From CAINVV01 sp037129695 (lineage in GTDB: Bacteria; Bacteroidota; Bacteroidia; Bacteroidales; Prolixibacteraceae): a stretch of 21,712 bases of DNA. A model generated the notes under the pieces. The model ran no database searches. It was not told the DNA's origin and saw only the letters and a program-made list of their open reading frames with translations. Positions 7,384 to 15,560 of the stretch are shown here, piece after piece. Both the position numbers and the translations under genes were made by a program. The stretch spans positions 1-21,712 of the forward strand of contig JBAXUL010000065.1 in NCBI GenBank assembly GCA_037129695.1, in the 5' to 3' direction. The stretch's first letter is position 1. Every line of letters begins with the position of its first letter.

Positions 7384-10300
7384 ATGAAACAAAAAAAAAT
7401 GATTTTTCTGCCTGAAAGAAATTGGACCAGGATGCTTCTATCGCTGGTATTTCTCATGGTTTTGACAACCGGAATGGCTTTTGCCCAAAAGCCCATATCC
7501 GGAAAAGTAATTGATGAATCCGGTTCTGGTGTACCGGGAGTTTCTGTAATTGTTAAAGGAACAACAACAGGAACCATTACCGATGCGGATGGCAAGTACG
7601 CCCTAAAGGTACCTGACCATTTTAATCAAACATTGACGTTTTCTTTCATTGGCATGATATCGGTGGATATGCCGGTGGGTTCGAATGAAGTGATCAATGT
7701 GACCATGAAAAGTGAAACCATAGGTGTGGAAGAAGTGGTTGTCGTAGGTTATGGTACACGTTTGAAAGAGCAATTAACCGGCTCTGTATCGACCATGTCG
7801 AACAAACAGCTTAAAACATCCACGGCTCCCAGTGTAGTAAGCCGCATGCAGGGACAGGTTTCCGGGATCACAGTTACCTCTCCAAACACTCCCGGTGCTG
7901 ATGCGACCATTCGCATCCATGGTATTGGGACAGTCAACAATCCAGATCCTCTTTATGTAATTGACGGAGTTCCTGTAGGACCGGGTAATAACCTGAATCC
8001 GAATGATGTGGAATCGATCTCCGTTTTGAAAGATGCATCTTCTGCAGCTATTTATGGTAGTCGCGGTGCCAACGGGGTAGTATTGATTACCACCAAGCAC
8101 GGCCGCGAAAATCAGGAGCCAAGCATCACCTTCACCCTGAGAACAGGCGTATCACAAGCCACCAATCAATACGACATGCTGAATACTTCCCAGTACGGAA
8201 GTGCAGTGTGGTTAATGGCGAAGAACCTGGGTAATGCACCCAATTCGCAACAATACGGCAAGGGGGCAAATCCTGTAATTCCGGATTATATACTTCCTGC
8301 AGGCACCAAAGAAGGAGATCCTTCTGTCAGTCCTTCCTTGTACAATTATCCGGATTACCAGATTTACAAAGCCAACAAAAATGGTACGAACTGGTACGAT
8401 GAGATTTATCGCTCAGGCGTTATCCAGGAGTACGACCTTTCTGTTTCAGGTGGCGGTAAAAAATCAACGTATGCTCTTTCAGGCAATTATCTGGATGAGC
8501 AGGGATTTCTGAAATACACAGGTTTCAAAAGATATAATTTCCGTGTTAACGCAGAAACCAAGTTCAGCACCTGGCTCAAAGTCGGCGAATCACTGCAGGC
8601 AATTTACATCAATCAGAAGGGTAACTTCACCAACAACGCAGAAGATTCACCTATTTCCATGGCTTATCGTATGCAGCCAATCGTTCCTGTATATGACATC
8701 ATGGGTAATTTTGCCGGAACAAGGGCTCCCGGTACAGGCAACGCAGCCAACCCGGTTGCAGGACTGGCACATGCCCAGGACAATGAAGGAAAATGGTTCA
8801 GGGTACTCGGCCATCTATTTGCAGAGGCAACCCTCATGAAAGGCCTTACTTTCAAAACGCTGTTTGGCTACAACATGGGTCAGTGGAATGCCAAATCCTA
8901 CACACTTCCAACTTATGAAAATGCTGAACCCAACAAAACAGCAGGACTTACCGTAGATTCAAACTATTCCATTCTTTGGAACTGGTCCAATGTATTCAAT
9001 TACCAGACAACCTTCAATGAAAAACACAAATTGAATGTCGTTGTAGGAACAGAAGCCGTTTCGAATAACTACCAATGGATGAATGCAGGCCGCAGCCAGT
9101 ATTTCTCACTTTCTCCTGATTACATGCAATTAACATCAGGTGAAACCAACAAAGTCAATGATGGCAATGCATCTGCATGGTCACTGTTTTCACAGTTTGG
9201 CCGGGCCAACTATGACCTTTCCGGTAAATATTTCGTAGAAGCTTCCGTACGTCGTGATGGTTCTTCCCGCTTTGGAGCCGCTAACCGTTACGGTATATTC
9301 CCGGCTGCATCTGCAGGTTGGGAAATCAGCAAGGAATCCTTTATGGCCGGTTCAAAAAAATGGCTGGATCAGTTGAAGCTTCGTGCAGGCTGGGGAACTT
9401 CCGGTAACGACCAAATTGGAGAATACAACATGTATTCAACCTTTGGAACTAACGGATATACAGCTGCTTACAACCTAAATGGATCTACCGGTTCGGCTGT
9501 TGCCGGATTTGAACCATCCACAAAAGGTAACCCGGATGTAAGTTGGGAAACAACCCAAACTTTCGATATGGGCATCAGCGGAGCCATGTTTGACAAGAAA
9601 ATAACTGCCTCCGTCAATATCTGGCAGAGAAATACCTCCGACATGTTGTACCGCCTCAGTGTACCACAGGTAATGGGTATTGCAACTCCTCCTTACGTGA
9701 ACATTGGCAAGATGAAAAATATGGGATTTGACATTGACCTTGGCTATCACAATACCCTGATGGGCGGTCAATTTACTTATGCAGCCACTTTGACCATGTC
9801 GCATTACAAGAATGAAGTCGTATCTCTATCCAACAACCTGAGCGAAGTAGTAGGTTATTCAGAACGTCAGGTGGAATATACGCGTGCAACTACAGGTCAG
9901 GCCTATCCAATGTTCTACGGTTTGATTTCTGATGGTATTATCCAGACTGCCGCCGAAGCAGCAGCAGCTCCACAATTTGACAGTTACACAACCGTTGGTC
10001 ACTTCAAATACAGGGATTTAAACGGAGATGGTAAAATCACCCTCGACAAGGACCGTACCTATATTGGTGATCCTCATCCCAAGTTCACAGGTGGTTTGAA
10101 CATCGACCTCAGTTATGCCAATTTCGACATGAACATGTTCTTCTATGGAAGTTACGGCAACAAGATGATCAACTACGTAAGCCGCTGGATTGACTACGGA
10201 CAGTTTTTAGGAGGTTTCAGCAAGGATGCGCTCTTCAACACATGGACACCAACCAATACCGGCGCACCACTGCCTATGTTTGATGCTGCAGCCCACTCAC

Positions 10301-10566
10301 AGGAGGCTTCCACCGCTTTCATCGAAGATGGATCATTCACCAGAATGAAAACCTTCAGACTGGGTTATACCGTTCCGCAGAAAACACTTGATAAAATCAA
10401 AGTCAAGAGTATCCGCCTCTATATGCAGGCTACCAACCTGTTTACCATCACCAAGTACAAAGGACTTGACCCGGAACTTGATTCATCAGGTATGTCAATG
10501 GGAGTTGACAAAGGAGCATGGCCAACACCTCGTCAGATTACATTTGGTTTAACCCTAGGTTTGTAA
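7384..10566 (+). CDS. SusC/RagA-family TonB-linked outer membrane transporter
   Basis: A 1060-residue protein with the full SusC architecture. The signal peptide (Lys-rich start, hydrophobic 18-31, AFA before Gln35) is followed by a carboxypeptidase-regulatory-like beta domain at about 37-110 (ISGKVIDESGSGVPGVSVIVKG). The TonB box is EEVVVVGYG at 116-124. The plug domain has the SusC signatures LYVIDGVP and DASSAAIYGSRGANG, then comes a 22-strand barrel ending in a C terminus of alternating hydrophobic residues (RQITFGLTLGL). It imports a nutrient, usually an oligosaccharide, through the outer membrane with energy from TonB-ExbBD and SusD as lid. Length is typical. susD follows 39 bases later. 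No sulfatase, glycoside hydrolase, polysaccharide lyase, anti-sigma or hybrid two-component gene is adjacent, and there is no N-terminal STN domain, which argues against control by an ECF sigma/anti-sigma pair. Confidence 0.97.
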   Translation: MKQKKMIFLPERNWTRMLLSLVFLMVLTTGMAFAQKPISGKVIDESGSGVPGVSVIVKGTTTGTITDADGKYALKVPDHFNQTLTFSFIGMISVDMPVGSNEVINVTMKSETIGVEEVVVVGYGTRLKEQLTGSVSTMSNKQLKTSTAPSVVSRMQGQVSGITVTSPNTPGADATIRIHGIGTVNNPDPLYVIDGVPVGPGNNLNPNDVESISVLKDASSAAIYGSRGANGVVLITTKHGRENQEPSITFTLRTGVSQATNQYDMLNTSQYGSAVWLMAKNLGNAPNSQQYGKGANPVIPDYILPAGTKEGDPSVSPSLYNYPDYQIYKANKNGTNWYDEIYRSGVIQEYDLSVSGGGKKSTYALSGNYLDEQGFLKYTGFKRYNFRVNAETKFSTWLKVGESLQAIYINQKGNFTNNAEDSPISMAYRMQPIVPVYDIMGNFAGTRAPGTGNAANPVAGLAHAQDNEGKWFRVLGHLFAEATLMKGLTFKTLFGYNMGQWNAKSYTLPTYENAEPNKTAGLTVDSNYSILWNWSNVFNYQTTFNEKHKLNVVVGTEAVSNNYQWMNAGRSQYFSLSPDYMQLTSGETNKVNDGNASAWSLFSQFGRANYDLSGKYFVEASVRRDGSSRFGAANRYGIFPAASAGWEISKESFMAGSKKWLDQLKLRAGWGTSGNDQIGEYNMYSTFGTNGYTAAYNLNGSTGSAVAGFEPSTKGNPDVSWETTQTFDMGISGAMFDKKITASVNIWQRNTSDMLYRLSVPQVMGIATPPYVNIGKMKNMGFDIDLGYHNTLMGGQFTYAATLTMSHYKNEVVSLSNNLSEVVGYSERQVEYTRATTGQAYPMFYGLISDGIIQTAAEAAAAPQFDSYTTVGHFKYRDLNGDGKITLDKDRTYIGDPHPKFTGGLNIDLSYANFDMNMFFYGSYGNKMINYVSRWIDYGQFLGGFSKDALFNTWTPTNTGAPLPMFDAAAHSQEASTAFIEDGSFTRMKTFRLGYTVPQKTLDKIKVKSIRLYMQATNLFTITKYKGLDPELDSSGMSMGVDKGAWPTPRQITFGLTLGL

Positions 10567-10605
10567 TCTAATATGAAATTTATAACTTTTAAACAAAAGA
10601 ATGAT

Positions 10606-12390
10606 ATGAAAAAACTATCAATTATAGTGGCTACCTGTTTTATAATGGCCATATCTTATTCTTGTTCAGAATCATTTTTGGATAAAAAGCCGCTGGGTTC
10701 GACTTCTGAAGATGTTTTCTATAGCGAAAGTGGCGTGAATGCGCTGTTGACCGGAGCCTACAGTATGGTCAAAGGATCAGCCTTATGGACCGTTTCCTGG
10801 GGTGCATCCATTACCAACTGGACATACGGATCCGTTGCATCTGACGACGCAGCCAAAGGATCCTACGTAGGCGACCAGATTCCAATCAATGAAATCGAAC
10901 GCTGGGAAGTATCCACCACCAACAACTACCCTGCCGATAAATGGGTATTAAATCTGGGTATGGGTGTAAACAGGTGCAATCAGGTTCTGAATGTAATTGC
11001 AAAAACTCCTTCTCTTTCTGCGGCTACCGCGCTTGAATTAAAAGCTGAAACACGCTTCCTGAGAGGGCTTTACTATTTCGAGTCCTGGTTGGTTTTCGGC
11101 GACAAAATTCCACTCATTTCTGAGGACAAAATGGACGTTGCCAATACAATTACCAACGAGAATGCCGCCGGTGCAGTTCTGAAATTCATCACCGATGATC
11201 TGGCCTTTGCCGCCGCCAACCTTCCTGCAAAACAGTCACAAGTAGGTCGTGCTACAAAATATGCTGCCATGGCCCTTGCCGCCCGTGCTTACATGCAGGT
11301 GCTGGATTATGCAAGTGCAAAACCCCTGCTGGACAATATCATCAACAGTGGTCAATACTCTTTGGCACCTAAATTCTTTGACAATTACAGGATCGCGACA
11401 AATAACAATTCGGAAGGGATCTTTGAAATTCAAAGGAATGTAAACGACATCAATGAATCATTGAACGGTGAAATGGGGATCGGGCTGAATGCACCTTATG
11501 CTCCTGAAATGGGATTGTGCTGCGGTTTTCACCAGCCAACACAAAACCTTGCCAATGCTTTCAAGGTAGATCCTACCGGATTGCCGCTGTTCGATACTTT
11601 CAACGCAACTGACCTGAAGAATGACCAGGGTATTGCCTCTACAGAAGATTTTACGCCAGCAACCGACCTGCTTGATCCTCGTATTGACTTTACCATGGGA
11701 CGCCGTGGACTTCCTTACATGGATTGGGGTATCAACCGTGGTATGGACTGGATCCGCGACCAATCATGGGGCGGACCTTATGTCACCGTGGAAAAAACCT
11801 TCTATTACAAAGCTGAGCGGAACACATTATCTACAACAACCGGCTGGCAGACAGGTATCTGCGCCAACAATTTCCGTTATCTGCGTTTGAGCCATATCTT
11901 GTTATGGAGAGCAGAAGTAGCTGCCTCTGAAGGCGATCTCGCAACAGCGTTGAAATATGTCAATCAAATCCGCGTCAGGGCAGGTAATGAAGTGGTAATG
12001 GGCAAAGTAAGCATCACCAAATTACCTATCAGTATCAATACCGGAGATACATGGAAACAGTATGTTGACTTCACCAAACCTGCTGCCAATTATAAAGTTG
12101 GAATCTATCCTGCTTTTGCCGACAAGGCAGCAGCGATGAAGGCAGTACAATGGGAAAATCGTTTGGAATTTGCTACAGATGGCATGCGCTTCTTCGATCT
12201 GAGACGTTGGGACAAAGCTGTTCCAGGAAGTATGGCCGCCACGCTGAACGCATTTGCTAAAAATGACCTCAGAGTGAGACCTGATGTCATGAAAGGCGCG
12301 TCTTTCGATGAGAAGGATAAATATCAGCCTATTCCTCAAACACAGATGGATTTGCAGCCAGGAGTTTTAAAACAAAATACCGGTTACTAA
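10606..12390 (+). CDS. SusD/RagB-family surface lipoprotein
   Basis: The start at the ATG of 10606 gives 594 residues and a clean lipoprotein signal (Lys2, Lys3, hydrophobic core, Cys20 in ISYSC). The in-frame ATG at 10573 would add 11 residues ahead of it and is less likely. After Cys20 comes the family opening SESFLDKKPLGS. Other landmarks are RFLRGLYYFESWLVFGDKIPLI, ARAYMQVLDYASA (TPR-like helices), RAEVAASEGDLATALKYVNQIRVRAG and ENRLEFATDGMRFFDLRRW, which together are diagnostic of SusD. The protein sits on the outer face of the outer membrane and caps the SusC barrel, capturing the ligand. It is co-transcribed with susC; a strong terminator follows the stop by 24 bases, so the operon is just these two genes. 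Confidence 0.96.
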   Translation: MKKLSIIVATCFIMAISYSCSESFLDKKPLGSTSEDVFYSESGVNALLTGAYSMVKGSALWTVSWGASITNWTYGSVASDDAAKGSYVGDQIPINEIERWEVSTTNNYPADKWVLNLGMGVNRCNQVLNVIAKTPSLSAATALELKAETRFLRGLYYFESWLVFGDKIPLISEDKMDVANTITNENAAGAVLKFITDDLAFAAANLPAKQSQVGRATKYAAMALAARAYMQVLDYASAKPLLDNIINSGQYSLAPKFFDNYRIATNNNSEGIFEIQRNVNDINESLNGEMGIGLNAPYAPEMGLCCGFHQPTQNLANAFKVDPTGLPLFDTFNATDLKNDQGIASTEDFTPATDLLDPRIDFTMGRRGLPYMDWGINRGMDWIRDQSWGGPYVTVEKTFYYKAERNTLSTTTGWQTGICANNFRYLRLSHILLWRAEVAASEGDLATALKYVNQIRVRAGNEVVMGKVSITKLPISINTGDTWKQYVDFTKPAANYKVGIYPAFADKAAAMKAVQWENRLEFATDGMRFFDLRRWDKAVPGSMAATLNAFAKNDLRVRPDVMKGASFDEKDKYQPIPQTQMDLQPGVLKQNTGY

Positions 12391-12413
12391 TCTTCTCTAG
12401 AATACCAATAATG

Positions 12414-12450
12414 ACGGCTGCTTCATCTCAATGAAGCAGCCGTTTTATTT
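12414..12450 (+). terminator. Intrinsic terminator of the susCD operon
   Basis: A perfect 13-bp stem ACGGCTGCTTCAT (12414-12426) with loop CTCA and its complement (12431-12443) is followed by TTTATTTT. On the other strand no T run follows, so it serves the plus-strand operon. Confidence 0.88.
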
Positions 12451-12455
12451 TGTCG

Positions 12456-12483
12456 GTAGAGACGTTTCATGAAACGTCTCTAC
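12456..12483. repeat. GTAGAGAC palindrome, core GTTTCA
   Basis: A perfect 28-base palindrome: the 14-base arm GTAGAGACGTTTCA followed at once by its reverse complement. It lies between the susCD terminator and the stop of the convergent acyl-CoA dehydrogenase gene, 19 bases from the latter. It belongs to the same family as 15533-15560 and 21520-21682. Confidence 0.9.
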
Positions 12484-12502
12484 ATTCGTCACCTAATTTT
12501 AT

Positions 12503-14023
12503 TTATCTCCCTACCAGCGAAAACCAGGAACTGTTATCCTGATAATCTTCTACCACATTGGCCTGTTCAGCGAAGTTGAAATGCCCCATCAGGGAGGTAA
12601 TTTCTTTCTTAAGGGTAGAAATACTGTTGTCAATCAGGTCGCTGCGAAATCCTTTTTCACCCAAATCAATCACCATTTCCAAGGAGATGATCCGTGAAAT
12701 GGTCTGCCCCAGTTCAACCATCTTTCTTTGAGGCAACTCAAAATTCAGGTTGAAATTAAGCAGCTCTTTCAGGTATTCCGTTGCTTTCGAAGTGAGATCA
12801 TTGCCATTCAGGTAATTGTAAAGATTGGATTCCTTGAATTGCTTCATCTGTTTCACTACTGCATCAGAAATTTGGGAATACAACATGTCGTTGGATCCTT
12901 CAAAGATCTGAAATGGACGGCTGTCTGTAATTCCCCTGCCTCCGATATGGCTTAAGCGATAGGCTTTTGCACCAACTAGTTGAACCAACGACTGGGCGGC
13001 ACCCTGCATCAGGTCTGTCACGTAACTCTTGATCGCATTCGCTTCCAAACCGTTACCGGAAAGATCATTTTCGATGCCTGCTTTTGAACTGCTGTTGGCA
13101 CACATGGCTGAAGCAATTGTAAATGAAGTTTGAAGCTCAACGAGCCGATGCTGAACCTGATCATATTCCAATAACCGTTTGCCCGAAACAGACCGCTCAC
13201 GGGTATGCGCCAGCGCTTCATCCATCATCCGCTGAATAAATCCGTGCGCCATTCCCGGAAACTGGTAGCGGCTGCGGTGCAGAAGGTCCAAGAGCAACTT
13301 GATACCGGTAGATTGAGGTTGAAGCCGGTAAAGATGCGGCACTTCAACATCAATCCTGTTACGTCCGTAGGGTATTTGATAAAGGCCAAGGTTGTCAAAA
13401 AATTCTTCAACCACGATCTGTTGCCCTTCCTGATTGACATCACAAATGAAAAAATCGATGTCCCGCTTCAAATCTCCGTTTTTCATCTGTTCCCTGGCAG
13501 TTAAAAGCCAGAAATCAGCCCAACCGGTTAATCCGGCCCAATGTTTTGTCCCTTTGATATTGTACAAATCACCTTCCGAAGAAAATGAAGTCTGCATGTT
13601 AAGCGCGTCACTTCCATGGCCCGGCTCTGTAATCATTAAGCCGCCCATGTTCTGGGCAGTCATGAACCGTTCAAATACCATTTTTTTGGCTTCCGCCGAA
13701 CCATACTTGGCCAGTGGCTGCAGGAAAAGGGCCGAATTGATCCCCAAAGTCAGCGAAAGTGCCAGAGATTCGTAAGAGGCTGCAGAAAGCAAAGCAAGAA
13801 TCTCCTGCACACTTCCACCACGTCCGCCAAACTCAGCAGGAATATTGACAGACAACGGATTTCCTGACATTACCTCTCTCATTACAAATGGTGGCATTCC
13901 GCGCCTTGTACTCAACTGATCGATGTCAGCCCTGACCCGGTAAGCATGTCTGCTCCGAATGCGGAAGTCTTCGAGGAAAATGTCAAATGGTTCTTTTTGA
14001 TTGGATGGAGTGTTAACGATCAT
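12503..14023 (-). CDS. Acyl-CoA dehydrogenase family protein
   Basis: A 506-residue flavoprotein of the acyl-CoA dehydrogenase superfamily. The N-terminal helical domain includes NIPAEFGGRGG (60-70). The middle beta domain carries the FAD/substrate signature ITEPGHGSDA (131-140) and the GTKHWAGLTGWADFWLL strand. The C-terminal helical domain contains the catalytic-base position in FQIFEGSNDMLY, Glu375, equivalent to the Glu of medium-chain enzymes. About 100 residues after this region extend the usual length of roughly 380-400; similar long forms occur in Bacteroidetes. The enzyme would oxidise an acyl-CoA thioester at the alpha-beta bond and pass electrons to electron transfer flavoprotein; the substrate cannot be assigned. 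No other beta-oxidation gene is adjacent. It is a single gene, divergent from the Gfo/Idh gene and convergent with susCD. Confidence 0.9.
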   Translation of the reverse strand: MIVNTPSNQKEPFDIFLEDFRIRSRHAYRVRADIDQLSTRRGMPPFVMREVMSGNPLSVNIPAEFGGRGGSVQEILALLSAASYESLALSLTLGINSALFLQPLAKYGSAEAKKMVFERFMTAQNMGGLMITEPGHGSDALNMQTSFSSEGDLYNIKGTKHWAGLTGWADFWLLTAREQMKNGDLKRDIDFFICDVNQEGQQIVVEEFFDNLGLYQIPYGRNRIDVEVPHLYRLQPQSTGIKLLLDLLHRSRYQFPGMAHGFIQRMMDEALAHTRERSVSGKRLLEYDQVQHRLVELQTSFTIASAMCANSSSKAGIENDLSGNGLEANAIKSYVTDLMQGAAQSLVQLVGAKAYRLSHIGGRGITDSRPFQIFEGSNDMLYSQISDAVVKQMKQFKESNLYNYLNGNDLTSKATEYLKELLNFNLNFELPQRKMVELGQTISRIISLEMVIDLGEKGFRSDLIDNSISTLKKEITSLMGHFNFAEQANVVEDYQDNSSWFSLVGR

Positions 14024-14062
14024 TGTAGTTTTTTAAATTAATCTCACGGGAACAAATCCTGA

Positions 14063-14101
14063 GAAAATCAATAGTTATCTGTTATTTCAACGTTGATTTT
14101 C
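14063..14101. promoter_or_regulatory. Inverted repeat in a divergent promoter region
   Basis: GAAAATCAA (14063-14071) and its exact reverse complement TTGATTTTC (14093-14101) are separated by 21 bases. A smaller palindrome, TCAACGTTGA, sits at 14087-14096 and overlaps the right arm. Both lie in the 138-base gap between the divergent acyl-CoA dehydrogenase and Gfo/Idh genes. An operator is possible; no regulator gene is adjacent. Confidence 0.3.
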
Positions 14102-14161
14102 ATGTTAGGTTGCAAAAAAAACGTTATTTTTAGTGAATATTTCTAATTAAAACACTAAATT

Positions 14162-15493
14162 ATGTCAGAAAATCAAAGGAAAAAACTGAGCCGACGTTCC
14201 TTCTTTGGAACATCCGTGATGGGCGCTGCCGGTGTTGCTTTGCTCCCTGGCGTCGTAACAAGCTGCCAGACAAAGAGTTCAGAAAAGCCGGCTGATATTC
14301 GCCTCGGTTTTATCGGAATGGGAAGGCAATCCATGTTTCTGTTGAGCGGTTTCATCCAGATACCTGGAGTTGAAGTACTTGCAGGTTGCGATGTGTATGG
14401 AATCAAACGCAAAAGATTTGAAAAACGGGTGAATGCCTTTTACGCCAAGGCAGGAAAAAAAGTAAAAGTAGAAACCTTCGAGAAGTATGAAGATCTGCTC
14501 AAAAATCCGGATATCAATGCCGTAATTATTGCGGTACCGGATCACTCGCATGCCAGGATCGCGATTGCGGCCCTGAAGGCGGGAAAAGAGGTCTATCTTG
14601 AAAAGCCAATGACATTCACCATCAAGGAAGGTCAGGAACTGGTCAAATGTGTTCGCGAAAACAACCGGATTCTTGGAATTGGAAGTATGCAACGCTCTGA
14701 TGCCAATTTCCAGAATGCCATTAAATTGGTCCAGTCAGGTGCGATCGGAGACGTTGAAAAAGTAAATGCCTATGTAGGCGCTCCACCCAAACCTTATGAC
14801 CTTCCCGAAGAACCACTACCCGCAGACCTGAACTGGGATTTGTGGCTCGGTTCGCTTACAGCAAAAATACATTTCAACAACGAACTGGATCCGCCTATTC
14901 AAATCGATCCTGAAGTAGATGAGAAAATTTGGGGTGCCTGGCGCTGGTACACCGAAATGGGCGGAGGTTTCACCACCGACTGGGGTGCCCACATGTTCGA
15001 TATCGCACAATGGGGATTGGGCATGGACAAAAATGGTCCGGTCGAAATATCTCCCATCGGGGATGGTACAGAATACATGACCTTCAAATATGCGAATGGT
15101 GTTGTGATGACATCTGAGCCTTTTGATGAAAAGAAAACCAAAGGAGTGAAATTCTGGGGCAAGAATGGTTGGATCGAAGTAGCACGCGGCTATTTCAATG
15201 CTTCTGACCCTAAACTGATTCCTGAAAAGAAGGAAGAGGTAAAAGGTTCCTACGAAAACAACATTCCCCATCAGGTTAATTTCGTTGAAGCCGTCCGTGC
15301 ACACAAGGATCCTTGTGTTCCGGTCGAAGTCGGCCACAGCAGTTGTACAGTCTGTACCCTTGGCAACATCGCCTGCCAGCTGAAACGGACCATCAAATGG
15401 GATCCTGCCAAACAGGAATTCATTGAGGATACCGATGGTGCTGCTACCAAAATGATGCATTACGAATACAGACAAGGATACAACCTCCTATAA
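14162..15493 (+). CDS. Tat-exported Gfo/Idh/MocA family oxidoreductase
   Basis: A 443-residue protein. The N terminus is a twin-arginine signal (LSRRSFFG, Arg11-Arg12, then a hydrophobic stretch) ending in a lipobox-like VTSC (Cys35), so it is probably exported folded and perhaps lipid-anchored. The Rossmann domain begins IRLGFIGMGRQ (46-56). The dinucleotide/catalytic signature is LEKPM with Lys148, and the C-terminal domain contains DWGAHMFDIAQW with Asp273 and His277. This family performs NAD(P)-linked oxidation or reduction of sugars and cyclitols. Exported members may keep a tightly bound cofactor that is recycled within one catalytic cycle, as in GH109 glycosidases. Substrate unknown. 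It ends at a bidirectional terminator facing korB. Confidence 0.92.
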   Translation: MSENQRKKLSRRSFFGTSVMGAAGVALLPGVVTSCQTKSSEKPADIRLGFIGMGRQSMFLLSGFIQIPGVEVLAGCDVYGIKRKRFEKRVNAFYAKAGKKVKVETFEKYEDLLKNPDINAVIIAVPDHSHARIAIAALKAGKEVYLEKPMTFTIKEGQELVKCVRENNRILGIGSMQRSDANFQNAIKLVQSGAIGDVEKVNAYVGAPPKPYDLPEEPLPADLNWDLWLGSLTAKIHFNNELDPPIQIDPEVDEKIWGAWRWYTEMGGGFTTDWGAHMFDIAQWGLGMDKNGPVEISPIGDGTEYMTFKYANGVVMTSEPFDEKKTKGVKFWGKNGWIEVARGYFNASDPKLIPEKKEEVKGSYENNIPHQVNFVEAVRAHKDPCVPVEVGHSSCTVCTLGNIACQLKRTIKWDPAKQEFIEDTDGAATKMMHYEYRQGYNLL

Positions 15494-15497
15494 AAAA

Positions 15498-15529
15498 CAA
15501 AGGCTCCGAAAGGGGCCTTTGCTGTTTTA
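15498..15529. terminator. Bidirectional terminator between Gfo/Idh and korB
   Basis: A 10-bp stem CAAAGGCTCC / GGGGCCTTTG (one G-U) closes a GAAA loop, starting 4 bases after the Gfo/Idh stop. On the minus strand it runs into TTTTTT, a good terminator for korAB; on the plus strand the tail is the weaker CTGTTTTAT. Confidence 0.8.
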
Positions 15530-15532
15530 TGT

Positions 15533-15560
15533 GTAGAGACGATTCATGAATCGTCTCTAC
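15533..15560. repeat. GTAGAGAC palindrome, core GATTCA
   Basis: A perfect 28-base palindrome: the 14-base arm GTAGAGACGATTCA followed by its reverse complement. It sits between the bidirectional terminator and korB, and its last base is part of the korB TAG stop codon (15560-15562). The core differs from the 12456 copy at one arm position, with the compensating change in the other arm. Confidence 0.9.

Noticed and set aside
10573..10605. Upstream ATG as susD start
   Set aside because: It would place 11 extra residues before a textbook lipoprotein signal peptide; the ATG at 10606 explains the signal better.
14816..15475. A 219-codon minus-strand frame inside the Gfo/Idh gene
   Set aside because: It is an antisense shadow of a clearly conserved gene; its sequence shows no independent protein features.
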